From contig CAMWUI010000032.1 of the NCBI GenBank assembly GCA_947177395.1, positions 1-34,432 on the forward strand: 34,432 nucleotides of DNA, read 5' to 3'. Under the pieces are notes generated by a model that was not told where the DNA came from, did not search any database, and saw nothing but the letters and a program-made list of their open reading frames with translations. This DNA comes from an uncultured Paraprevotella sp. Lineage in GTDB: Bacteria > Bacteroidota > Bacteroidia > Bacteroidales > Bacteroidaceae. Shown one piece after another: positions 1 through 7,366 of the stretch; position 1 is the first letter of the stretch; the number at the start of each line of letters is the position of its first letter. The position numbers and the translations under genes are program-made.

Positions 1-69
1 AGTCGTCCAGCAACTGTTGTACGAGTCGTACAGTAACTATTGTACGGGTCGTCCAGCAACAGTTGCACC
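1..69. repeat. Three imperfect 23-base tandem units
   Basis: Positions 1-23, 24-46 and 47-69 are near copies of one 23-base unit. Rephased from 14, each unit reads CTGTTG, four variable bases, AGTCGT, four variable bases, TAA, with a few substitutions. The array is also self-complementary: 11-19 (CAACTGTTG) pairs exactly with 57-65 (CAACAGTTG), and 19-31 (GTACGAGTCGTAC) is a palindrome about its central base. It lies in a non-coding region and begins at the window edge, so more copies may lie to the left. A related array with the same period is at 16653-16721. Function unknown. Confidence 0.7.
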
Positions 70-138
70 CTTGTCAACTTAATAACTCCCGTATTTTCAG
101 TTTAGTATGCCGTGGCATCAAATAAACTCCGAGGAATG

Positions 139-174
139 AAAAAAGCCTGCCTTTCCATCGCGGAAAAGCAGGCT
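139..174 (-). terminator. Rho-independent terminator of the OMP/lipoprotein unit
   Basis: AGCCTGC at 144-150 pairs with GCAGGCT at 168-174, and the stem continues inward with one mismatch through CTTTCC and GGAAAA. On the minus strand the hairpin is followed by a run of T (A at 139-144 on the plus strand). It lies about 60 bases past the stop codon of the outer-membrane protein gene, where its terminator would be expected. Confidence 0.85.
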
Positions 175-237
175 CGAGTCAAGTAAATGAAAAATAGTTA
201 GCTTGCGCCGACTATATGCCTTGAGCTATGCTTTCAT

Positions 238-978
238 TTAGAAGATATAACCCACGGTGAAGTTGATAGCGCGCTCGCTGGCGGCAAAATCTTCTGCGTG
301 GTCAATGAAGCTTTTTTGGATTTCAAAATCCACAGCAAGTTTCTTCCATTGTGCACCGATACCCCATTTGATACCTACGTTGCAAGGAGTGGGGTCATGC
401 ATGTAGTCGTAATAATCTTGTTCATAATCACCGACTGTGTATGTACCCTTTATGATGGCATTCACGAACAAGCCAATACGGGTGGATACGGCGATATCCT
501 TGTTGATATCATAGCGATAACCGAAGTTGACCGGAACCCATTCAAATTCGTGGCAGGTCAGTTTGGCATCGTCCGTGTAAGTCGTGTAGTCGGGAACCCA
601 ATATCCGTAACGGTTGTAATATCCCCCGTTGTCTTTGGTCACTGTTACATCGTCGACCGTGTATCCTCTGCTGGCGAAGTTGAACTCCATGCCGTAGAAG
701 AAACCTCTTTTTCCGAAGCGACGGTATTCGAATCCCAACTGATAACCGGTGTGATTGCCTAATTTAAAATCGCTATCGAGATCATCGCCGGTCAGCGTGG
801 AGGCAGACAGACCCAGTCTGAATTTCCATTCCTTTTTCTTTTTATTTTCCTTTTCCTTTTTTTTCGGCTGTACGATGTCGTAGCTTGTCAACATCGTGCG
901 TGATTCCACGAGCTGTGCATACGTTTCGGTGACGATGCTCAGCACGAATACAATTAAAAGAATCTTTTTCATGCTCAT
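238..978 (-). CDS. Outer-membrane beta-barrel protein, function unknown
   Basis: The product is 246 residues. It has an N-terminal signal peptide (a lysine pair, a hydrophobic stretch, then a likely SPI cut after TYA-Q near residue 21). A lysine-rich segment follows at about 39-52. The rest, from about 53, shows the alternating hydrophobic and aromatic pattern of an eight- to ten-strand outer-membrane barrel (PorT or OmpA-barrel class) and ends in a terminal Phe (GYIF), typical of BamA substrates. The start is six bases after the stop of the upstream lipoprotein gene, so the two are co-transcribed; an alternative start is Met3. Being a barrel is well supported; the cargo or role is not visible. 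Confidence 0.75.
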   Translation of the reverse strand: MSMKKILLIVFVLSIVTETYAQLVESRTMLTSYDIVQPKKKEKENKKKKEWKFRLGLSASTLTGDDLDSDFKLGNHTGYQLGFEYRRFGKRGFFYGMEFNFASRGYTVDDVTVTKDNGGYYNRYGYWVPDYTTYTDDAKLTCHEFEWVPVNFGYRYDINKDIAVSTRIGLFVNAIIKGTYTVGDYEQDYYDYMHDPTPCNVGIKWGIGAQWKKLAVDFEIQKSFIDHAEDFAASERAINFTVGYIF

Positions 979-984
979 CTTCTA

Positions 985-1518
985 TTATTGGGCGTTGATA
1001 ATTCTACCCAAAGTCGCCACGCGGGGAGCATTGGTTGAAGTGGGTTGGTGTACGGCATTGGGGGTAGGCTCCTGCTTGTAGGTGGTGTTGATCCATTTGT
1101 AATCATCCGCAGCAGCCGGGCGCCAGTTGACGTATTTGGCCGGGTAGCCTGATACGCGGATGCTTATAGTTCCTTTGCTGACATCGTCCGTATTGATGTC
1201 ATAGGTAGCGGCGATCAGAATGTCTGCGTCATGTTTTTTTGTTTCTGCAAACAATACATATTTCTTAGCCTCCTCTATCTGGTATTCGTAATTGGCGGCT
1301 GCAAAGTTGATGGGGCGGATGTACTCTTCGCTGGTGATACGTCCTTTCTCTTTCATTACCTCGACATCTCCAACCAGGGGAGTCATGAAAGCCTGAAACT
1401 TGGGTTCAATGATGCGGGCCTGCTGTTTGTGATATTCCGTCTTTGACAGGCTGGTCATTTGGGTCGTGCAACTGCCGAGCAAGGCGATTGCCAATACCGG
1501 GAGGATAAACTTTTTCAT
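985..1518 (-). CDS. Predicted lipoprotein, function unknown
   Basis: The product is 177 residues with a textbook SPII signal: MKK, a short hydrophobic core, and the lipobox LGSC giving a lipidated Cys at about residue 17. The mature part is mixed alpha/beta. The stretch ADILIAATYDI near the middle and the SGYPAKYVNWR motif that follows resemble hypothetical lipoproteins common in Bacteroidales, but I do not recognise a named domain. The last 35 residues are rich in Pro, Thr and Asn and probably disordered. It is the first gene of a two-gene unit with the barrel protein six bases downstream, which suggests a cell-envelope role. A -7 box lies about 45 bases upstream of the start. Confidence 0.75.
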   Translation of the reverse strand: MKKFILPVLAIALLGSCTTQMTSLSKTEYHKQQARIIEPKFQAFMTPLVGDVEVMKEKGRITSEEYIRPINFAAANYEYQIEEAKKYVLFAETKKHDADILIAATYDINTDDVSKGTISIRVSGYPAKYVNWRPAAADDYKWINTTYKQEPTPNAVHQPTSTNAPRVATLGRIINAQ

Positions 1519-1563
1519 ATTTGTTTGATGATTTGAGTTAATAATAATCAGTTAAAACTGTTG

Positions 1564-1598
1564 CAAATGTACAAACAAAACCTAAAATTACCCCCCCC
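1564..1598 (-). promoter_or_regulatory. Promoter of lipoprotein/OMP unit with a G8 tract at -33
   Basis: On the minus strand TACATTTG (plus 1564-1571) matches the Bacteroides -7 box TAnnTTTG. Nineteen bases upstream, where a TTTG -33 element would be, the minus strand has eight G (C8 at 1591-1598 on the plus strand). No other -33 match is present. The tract is a candidate for slippage. Confidence 0.5.
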
Positions 1599-1695
1599 GA
1601 TAGTTAAATCGTGTTAACGAGTTACGTTTTATGAAAACCAAGAATGTTATGTCTCCGTATGGAAACATCCGTAAGGACACTGCGACGGAAAAAAG

Positions 1696-2709
1696 TTACC
1701 TTTTCTGCTGAAGAATGACATAAATGATGACAGGAGCGCCCAATACGGGAGTGATGACGTTCAGAGGGATGAGCCCCGATTCGCCGGGCAACGTGCTGAT
1801 AAGATTGCACAACAGCGTGAGCGAGGCTCCTGTGAACAAGGTGCCGGGGAGCAGTGAACGGTGGTTGGCCGTGCCTGTCAGCAAGCGGGCCAGATGAGGG
1901 ACAGACAGTCCGACAAAAGCTATCGGGCCGCAGAAAGCCGTGCAGACAGCGGTCAGCAGACCGGTGGTGCAGAGCAGCAGTGTGCGTGTGCGCCGGATGG
2001 ATATGCCCAGATTCTCGGCATAACGGTCGCCGAGCAACAGGGCGTTGAGCGGCTTCGTCAGGCAGAAAGCCCCGCCCAGTCCGATGAGCAGGGAAGTGGC
2101 GAAAGCGGGAAGACGGTCGGCAGAGACTCCGCTGAAGTTGCCCATGCCCCAGATGATGTAGGAATGCACGCCTTCGTCGGTGGCCATGTAGTTCAGCAGG
2201 GAAATGGCGGAGGAGGTGAGATAGCTGATCATGATACCCGTGATGAGCAGCATCACGTTGTTGCGCAGCAGGGTGGAGAAGAAAAGTAGCAGTCCCGTGA
2301 TGAAGAGCGCGCCTGTCAGGGCGGCACAGATGACAAGCAGGAATCCGCCCAGACTGAAAGAACCGGCCGTGAGGCTGCCTCCCCATAACAACAGCACGAT
2401 GGCCACGCCTAAGCTGGCGCCGCTGTCGATGCCCAGAATGGACGGGCCTGCCAGCGGATTGCGGAAGGCTGTCTGCAACAGCAGGCCTGCCACGGAGAGG
2501 GCTGCGCCGCAGAGCAACGCTGTCACAGCCTGCGGCAGGCGGTTTTCCCAGATGATGAACGACCAGCTGGCTTTGTCCGTCTCGTGGCCGCACAGGATAT
2601 CCCATACGGCAGTGGCCGGAATGTGTACCGATCCCCAGAACAGGTTGGCTGCGAAAAGCAGTGCGGTCAGTATTGCGAGGCCTATGCCGTATCGTGTCTC
2701 TTTGTTCAT
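1696..2709 (-). CDS. btuC: Cobalamin ABC transporter permease (FecCD family)
   Basis: This is the inner-membrane permease of a type II (BtuCD-like) importer, 337 residues with about nine or ten hydrophobic helices. The family signature is clear: G-A-A-L-S-V-A-G-L-L-L-Q followed by FRNPLAGPSILGI and GASLGVA in the first third, and FVGLSVPHLAR in the last third. The start was set at Met (CAT on plus 2707-2709) because it overlaps the stop of the binding-protein gene by four bases (ATGA), a translational-coupling arrangement; the longer open frame to 2841 only shadows that gene. The family also imports haem and siderophores. B12 is inferred from the operon and the riboswitch. No ATPase gene follows before the next transcription unit. 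Confidence 0.9.
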   Translation of the reverse strand: MNKETRYGIGLAILTALLFAANLFWGSVHIPATAVWDILCGHETDKASWSFIIWENRLPQAVTALLCGAALSVAGLLLQTAFRNPLAGPSILGIDSGASLGVAIVLLLWGGSLTAGSFSLGGFLLVICAALTGALFITGLLLFFSTLLRNNVMLLITGIMISYLTSSAISLLNYMATDEGVHSYIIWGMGNFSGVSADRLPAFATSLLIGLGGAFCLTKPLNALLLGDRYAENLGISIRRTRTLLLCTTGLLTAVCTAFCGPIAFVGLSVPHLARLLTGTANHRSLLPGTLFTGASLTLLCNLISTLPGESGLIPLNVITPVLGAPVIIYVILQQKR

Positions 2710-3830
2710 GGCAGGGGCGTGAAGTAACGGAATGAGTGGTTCGGCAGGACTTCCGGATGGAACAAGGCTACAAAATCGGCCAGCAGCCGTTCGGGGTGGA
2801 ACGGTGTTTCTTCGTAATAGCGGACATGACTTGTGTTGCATCCGTAGATGCGGCCTTCGGCAAAGGGTCGGAAACGGGCGTAGGAGGCATAATCGGCTTT
2901 CAGATCTGAACGCGTCATATCTGTGGAACGATAGTATTTCACTAACCAGAAGTCGGCGTTCTGTGCCTGTTCAAACACGGTTTCAAAAGATAGTGCCACG
3001 GAGCCGCTTTCCGGCCGGTCGTCAAAGACGGAGCGGGCCGCGGCGTCGGCATACAACCGGCTGATGGTACTGCGGCTGCCCGGTACGTACCAGCTTCCTC
3101 CCGTACGGAGGTCGCTCAGGACTGTGGGGCGGCCTGCGCATCCGGCGGCCTGTGCCTTCAGTGTGTTGTACTGCTGTTCTATGGCCAGAAACAGACTGTC
3201 AGCCTGTTGTGTCCGCCCGAACAGGCGTCCGTAAAACCGTATCCATTCGGCCCGTCCCAAAGGGGACGTTTCCATGTAGTCCGCACATTCGATGATGGGA
3301 ATCTGCAGTTTTTCCAGCCGTCCGTATCCGCCGCTGTTCTCGAACGGCGAAGGCATCAGAGCGTCGGGATGTGTGTCCATGATGCGCTCGATGTCAGGAT
3401 TCATGGAGTCTCCGTAATCCTGTATCCGTCCCTCCCGTATGCCTTTTTGTATCTTTTCCATCTGTATATAGGTGGGGTCGCACACGCCTCCGACAGCGTC
3501 CAACACTTCCAGTTCATCGAGCAAGCTGCAATGGACGGACGAGTAAACGACCGCCCGGCGCAGGGGAACACGGACGACGGTACCTTCCGGCAATTGTGAG
3601 GGTTGAGGCTGGTCGCGTTCTATTAATATATAGGTATGGAGCGTGGCGGCCGTGTCCCACGGGTTGCGCAGGCGGGCCACGGTGAAACTGTCGTTGCGCA
3701 GGAGAGTCAGATTCTCGGCATAACGCAACGGAATCGTGTCGCCCTCGGCCGGAAAGGCAACCGTCTCCTGCCTGCCGCAGGAGGCTGACAGGAGGCAGAC
3801 GCTGAGTAAAAGGCAGATGTATTTGTGCAT
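2706..3830 (-). CDS. btuF: Cobalamin-binding lipoprotein of ABC importer
   Basis: The product is 374 residues with an SPII signal ending in the lipobox SASC, so it is anchored to a membrane facing the periplasm. Features typical of class III solute-binding proteins are visible: VVYSSVHCSLLDELE, then a GGV..PTYIQ loop, a DTHPDALMPSPFE segment, and the helix starting SPLGRAEWIRFYG that links the two lobes. The family takes B12 or ferric siderophores to BtuC/FecCD permeases. Here it is six bases downstream of the BtuG-like gene and overlaps btuC by four bases, under a cobalamin riboswitch, so B12 is the likely ligand. Confidence 0.88.
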   Translation of the reverse strand: MHKYICLLLSVCLLSASCGRQETVAFPAEGDTIPLRYAENLTLLRNDSFTVARLRNPWDTAATLHTYILIERDQPQPSQLPEGTVVRVPLRRAVVYSSVHCSLLDELEVLDAVGGVCDPTYIQMEKIQKGIREGRIQDYGDSMNPDIERIMDTHPDALMPSPFENSGGYGRLEKLQIPIIECADYMETSPLGRAEWIRFYGRLFGRTQQADSLFLAIEQQYNTLKAQAAGCAGRPTVLSDLRTGGSWYVPGSRSTISRLYADAAARSVFDDRPESGSVALSFETVFEQAQNADFWLVKYYRSTDMTRSDLKADYASYARFRPFAEGRIYGCNTSHVRYYEETPFHPERLLADFVALFHPEVLPNHSFRYFTPLP

Positions 3831-3836
3831 GGCGGT

Positions 3837-4967
3837 TTACATGAAGATGGCCTGGCAGGCATTGATGCCGCCCGTGTTGAACGAGGTAAGGTAGTTGCCT
3901 TCGTGGTCGAAGCGGTAGACAACGGAGTGGTTCTGGTAGTCCGACGCTGCGATATAGAAGTCCCCGTTGTGCGGGTCCACTTCTATCATGTAAATGGAAG
4001 AGGTGCTCAGGAGTGTGGTCGCATCCGACGGTTTCAGGAACGATGTCTCGTTCAGTGTGCCGGTAGCAGCGTCGTAGGAGCCGAAACTGGTGGTTGTCGT
4101 GTAAGTGCTCCAGTCCGTTTCGCTATATGCGTAATACACGGTGTGATCATAGATTGCCATTTTCGAGGCGGGGCATACGGACGTGTAGGAGGGAGTCTCG
4201 CCCGGTGTGAGATAACCGAGGTCGTAGCCGTAGCCGTTCAAAGCGTAGTCGCCCCAGCTGAGCACATATACCTTGCCATCCATTTCCAGCACATCGTTTG
4301 GATTCACGGCTACCTGATAGGTGCCGATATGGCGGAAGTCTGTCAGGTCGATGGCCTCCAGTGTGTTGTGGTAAATGGGATTATTCTCGCCCTGCGTATG
4401 GCTTTTGGCCACATAAAGGATGTTGCCGCAGATGGCCATGCCTTCCAGGTTGGCATTCTCCACTACCTGCAGTTCCGCTTCCTTCTCCATTGTTTCCGCA
4501 TCCAGTTTCAGTACGGTGCCTCCGTAACAGCTGACATAAATCTTGCCGTCCTTGGCTGCCAGCGAGCGGACCTCGGCCGTTGCATGGTAGGCCGCTTTCA
4601 GTATGCCGCAACGCCCCACATGGTAGACGGTACGGCCTCCGCTGACGGTGATGTATACCTGGTCGTTGTAGAAAATCATGTCTTGTCCCGTGTCGCCCAG
4701 GCTTATGCCGTTTTTGGTACTGAACAGGTTGTGTGTGACGCTACGGTCGGCACTGTTGTAGCGGCATAGCGAAGCATCGATTGTACCCCAGGAACCTTGG
4801 TTCAGGATGAATACATGGTTCTCATAGTCGGAGGGGGTATCCGAACAGTCGTTTCCCTGATAGCCGCAGGTGAGGCATTCGCCTTCTTCATCATCGACAC
4901 ATGCGGTGAGTCCTGCGTTCACGGCCATCATGCAGAGGATGGCATAAAATAGTTTTCTGTACTTCAT
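3837..4967 (-). CDS. btuG: BtuG-like surface B12-binding beta-propeller lipoprotein
   Basis: The product is 376 residues, starting at Met on plus 4965-4967 (MKYRKLF). The longer frame to 5453 runs back inside btuB and lacks a signal peptide, so it was rejected. The SPII signal ends in the lipobox LTAC, followed by acidic residues (VDDEEGE) of the kind that export lipoproteins to the Bacteroides cell surface. The body is built of repeated YncE/DUF5074-type blades (for example GKIYVSCYGGTVLKLD and GDFYIAASDY). Established knowledge: Bacteroides BtuG proteins are such seven-bladed propellers, bind cobalamin extremely tightly and sit as a lid on BtuB. Twenty bases separate it from btuB, which fits that pairing. 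Confidence 0.85.
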   Translation of the reverse strand: MKYRKLFYAILCMMAVNAGLTACVDDEEGECLTCGYQGNDCSDTPSDYENHVFILNQGSWGTIDASLCRYNSADRSVTHNLFSTKNGISLGDTGQDMIFYNDQVYITVSGGRTVYHVGRCGILKAAYHATAEVRSLAAKDGKIYVSCYGGTVLKLDAETMEKEAELQVVENANLEGMAICGNILYVAKSHTQGENNPIYHNTLEAIDLTDFRHIGTYQVAVNPNDVLEMDGKVYVLSWGDYALNGYGYDLGYLTPGETPSYTSVCPASKMAIYDHTVYYAYSETDWSTYTTTTSFGSYDAATGTLNETSFLKPSDATTLLSTSSIYMIEVDPHNGDFYIAASDYQNHSVVYRFDHEGNYLTSFNTGGINACQAIFM

Positions 4968-4987
4968 TGTTTTTTTAATTATTGTTT

Positions 4988-7003
4988 TTAAAGTTCCATG
5001 CGGGCTGTAAATCTGTAGGATCGTCCCGGCATGGGGTAATTCTTCACGACGGAATACTGGGCGTTGGTGAGGTTGAGCAGCGAGGCTGTCAGCGTCAGAC
5101 GACAGTGGGGAAAGGCGACCGTCCGGCCGACGGTGAGGCTGTGGTCCTCGTAGCGGTCCATACGGTATTGCGGCAGGTTCAGCTGGTGGAAATACCGCCG
5201 TCCGACAGCCAGAACAGAGTAGTTGATATCCACCCAGGGAGTGCGCAGGGTAGTACCGACGTTTCCGCTGTGGGCGGGTGTGTAGGGAAGCTGATCCCTG
5301 TAGTTCTGGCTTTGCGGGTCGGTGGCGTCGAATGCCTTCTGCCATGTGTAGGAGGCCGACAGGTCGAGCCCGATGTTCCTGTATTGCAGGGAGGTCTGCG
5401 CCGTGGCGTCTATGCCGTACATGCGCACGCGTCCGAAGTTTTGCATTCTCCATACGTAGGCTGTCGGGATGGCCACGATCTTGTCCCGGATGCGGTTGTA
5501 ATATCCGTCGGCGGTGAGAGAGAGTTGCCGCACTATGCCGTGTGGAGGCATGTAGGCTGTGATGCCTCCGCCAAGCTGGTTGGCGTTTTCCGGTTTCAGG
5601 GCGGTGAATCCCAGTCTGCGGTAGTATAACTCATTGAACGTGGGTACCCTGTAAGTGTTGCGGTACATGGCGCGGAAGCGGACCGGCAGGTGGGCCGAGG
5701 GACGGAAAGAGAGGGAAAGAGAGGGAGACAGATGAGACAGGTCGTCAGGCAGTTTCCCGTTGACGGCATGTTCCGTGACATAGGTGTGCACCAGTGTGCC
5801 GGTAACTGTCAGCCGGCGGGCTTCGAATCGTCCGGTCAGGGCGGCCTGGTTCGTGAATCTCGTGGGCTGCGCCACATCGAGGCTGTTGCTTTCCAGCGTA
5901 TTCAGGGCGCCGTCTTCGGCCAGCGAGAGATGCCAGTATCGGTTAGCATGAAACGCGGCTGCGACGGTGATGTATCCTTCCTGTTGCGTGGTCTTTTCTG
6001 TCAGTCTCCCGTTTTGATAGGACGGACCGAAGTCGCGGTACAGTTCCCATCCGTAGGTATATTTGGCCGCGCTCTGCAGTTCCCATCGGGGAGAAAATGT
6101 TTTGTGCCAGGTGGTTTGCGCGAAAGCGTTTTTGTTTCGCAGCCGCTCCTGTGCGTCATCCACGTACAGAATGACCGCTCCCGGCAGCCCTCGTTCCGAC
6201 AGGAATCCGTAGATCTTTGTGTCCAGCCGGCTACTGTCGCGGAATGTCTGCAGCCAGCCTATTTCGGCATGCCCCTGCCTGATGTCCGAGTTATGCCGTC
6301 GTTCCTGTGTCACCTGCAGGATGTTTCTGAGTTCAAACGGATAAATGCCGTCGGCCCGCATGAAGTTGGCATATCCGTATGCGACGGCTTGGCTGCCGAT
6401 GCGTTGGGCATACCGGAGCGACGGGTTTACTTCGCCGAAAGAACCCGCCCGGCATTGGGCGGACAGACGGTAGTTTCGCGTGTCATTGAACGTAGGTCGC
6501 GCGGCCTGTAGGGACAGGACGGCGCCTGCGGCCGTCAGACGGGCCGGTTGCAGCAGACGGTCGGCTTGCCCGTTGTATAAGGTGAGTCCTTCCAGATCAT
6601 CGATGGCAAAACGCCCTATGTCCACTTGTCCAGCCTGGCAGTTGCTCACAGGAAGGCCGTCGTAACAGACAGCCGTGTGAGCCGCTCCCATGTTGCGTAC
6701 GGAGATTGTTTTTAGGCCACCGATGCCTCCGTAGTCCTTCACCTGTGTGCCGGCAAGGCGCCTCAGCACGTCGGCCAGGTCGCGGGTCCCATGTGTCTCC
6801 ATGTCCTTGAACGACAGCGATTGTTCACCCGTGGAAGACAGAGCGTGGTGCGGCAGTACCGGAGCCTCCACTCCTACTTCTCCAATCTGGCGGGAGCGGA
6901 GAGAGTCGGAACAGATATTTCCGGCTTTGACTTGATGCAGGCCGGCCATCAGCCATAGAGCCAGCATCCATCCCCGTGTGTGAAACGAGACCGTGTGTGA
7001 CAC
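4988..7003 (-). CDS. btuB: TonB-dependent cobalamin receptor
   Basis: This is an outer-membrane transporter of 671 residues: signal peptide (about 1-27), a TonB-box-like segment EVGVEA at 42-47, a plug domain (about 60-160, with GTRDLADVLRRLAGTQVKDYGG and ISVRNMG), then a 22-strand barrel. It lacks the N-terminal carboxypeptidase-like domain of SusC proteins, as expected for BtuB. The start lies 69 bases downstream of the riboswitch. It is the first gene of btuB-btuG-btuF-btuC. The plug and barrel alone cannot tell B12 from a siderophore; the riboswitch and the adjacent btuG settle it. Confidence 0.92.
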   Translation of the reverse strand: MSHTVSFHTRGWMLALWLMAGLHQVKAGNICSDSLRSRQIGEVGVEAPVLPHHALSSTGEQSLSFKDMETHGTRDLADVLRRLAGTQVKDYGGIGGLKTISVRNMGAAHTAVCYDGLPVSNCQAGQVDIGRFAIDDLEGLTLYNGQADRLLQPARLTAAGAVLSLQAARPTFNDTRNYRLSAQCRAGSFGEVNPSLRYAQRIGSQAVAYGYANFMRADGIYPFELRNILQVTQERRHNSDIRQGHAEIGWLQTFRDSSRLDTKIYGFLSERGLPGAVILYVDDAQERLRNKNAFAQTTWHKTFSPRWELQSAAKYTYGWELYRDFGPSYQNGRLTEKTTQQEGYITVAAAFHANRYWHLSLAEDGALNTLESNSLDVAQPTRFTNQAALTGRFEARRLTVTGTLVHTYVTEHAVNGKLPDDLSHLSPSLSLSFRPSAHLPVRFRAMYRNTYRVPTFNELYYRRLGFTALKPENANQLGGGITAYMPPHGIVRQLSLTADGYYNRIRDKIVAIPTAYVWRMQNFGRVRMYGIDATAQTSLQYRNIGLDLSASYTWQKAFDATDPQSQNYRDQLPYTPAHSGNVGTTLRTPWVDINYSVLAVGRRYFHQLNLPQYRMDRYEDHSLTVGRTVAFPHCRLTLTASLLNLTNAQYSVVKNYPMPGRSYRFTARMEL

Positions 7004-7072
7004 GTATTGTTTGTTTAATCGTTTTTGTAAACCGGATGTCCCTTTCCTCGAGGATAACGCCGGATAAATGCA

Positions 7073-7270
7073 GCAAGGCAGGTCTTCTGACTTGTTCCCG
7101 ACGGAGCGCCTTCCCGAAATGTGACGGCATGAAGCCGTCTGTTTCAGTGGCAGGGGTGTTGCTACATCGTAAAAAGGAACTTACAGCAGCGGGACTGTGC
7201 CGGATTCTCACCTGCTTCCCATTTTCATCGCTTTTGCAGCCTGTCGGGCTGCATCCTGTGCGAACCTTGC
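7073..7270 (-). ncRNA. Cobalamin riboswitch controlling the btu operon
   Basis: Read on the minus strand, the hallmarks of the cobalamin (B12) aptamer appear in order. P1 is GCAAGG (plus 7265-7270) pairing with CCTTGC (plus 7073-7078). The core GGGAAGCAGGTGAGAATCCG occupies plus 7201-7220, followed by ACAGTCCCGC. GCCACTG is at plus 7145-7151. The 3-prime B12 box AGTCAGAAGACCTGCCT is at plus 7076-7092. The predicted transcription start from the promoter at 7276-7306 falls almost exactly at the first aptamer base. The segment between the aptamer and the btuB start (7004-7072) would be the expression platform; no T-run terminator is seen there, so control is more likely at translation. Confidence 0.93.
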
Positions 7271-7275
7271 AATCG

Positions 7276-7306
7276 CAAAGATAGCTCTTTTCGGTCAGGT
7301 GAGCAA
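7276..7306 (-). promoter_or_regulatory. Promoter of the btu operon
   Basis: On the minus strand TATCTTTG (plus 7276-7283) is a perfect -7 box, with TTG at plus 7304-7306 and a 20-base spacer. The implied start site is at the 5-prime end of the riboswitch. Confidence 0.75.
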
Positions 7307-7326
7307 TTATCTTTCTGCCTTTTTCA

Positions 7327-7334
7327 TATCTTTG
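7327..7334 (+). promoter_or_regulatory. -7 box of the alkD-like gene
   Basis: TATCTTTG matches TAnnTTTG and gives a leader of about 27 bases before the ATG at 7367. No -33 TTG is present at 19-21 bases. The leader carries AAGGAGG at 7351-7357, nine bases before the ATG, a strong Shine-Dalgarno sequence that is unusual for Bacteroidota. Confidence 0.5.
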
Positions 7335-7366
7335 TGTGTAACTTCACAAGAAGGAGGATATAAAGG

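Noticed and set aside
1..69. CRISPR array
   Set aside because: The units are contiguous with no spacers, the period is only 23, and no cas genes are present.
3825..4769. A 314-codon plus-strand frame antisense to btuG
   Set aside because: It is a shadow of a coherent lipoprotein gene inside a tight operon; no promoter or domain on the plus strand.
3837..5453. Longer version of the btuG frame
   Set aside because: The upstream 162 codons lie inside btuB in another frame, and the signal peptide begins at the internal Met on plus 4965-4967.
7073..7270. Open frames across the region upstream of btuB on both strands
   Set aside because: The segment is fully explained as a cobalamin riboswitch.
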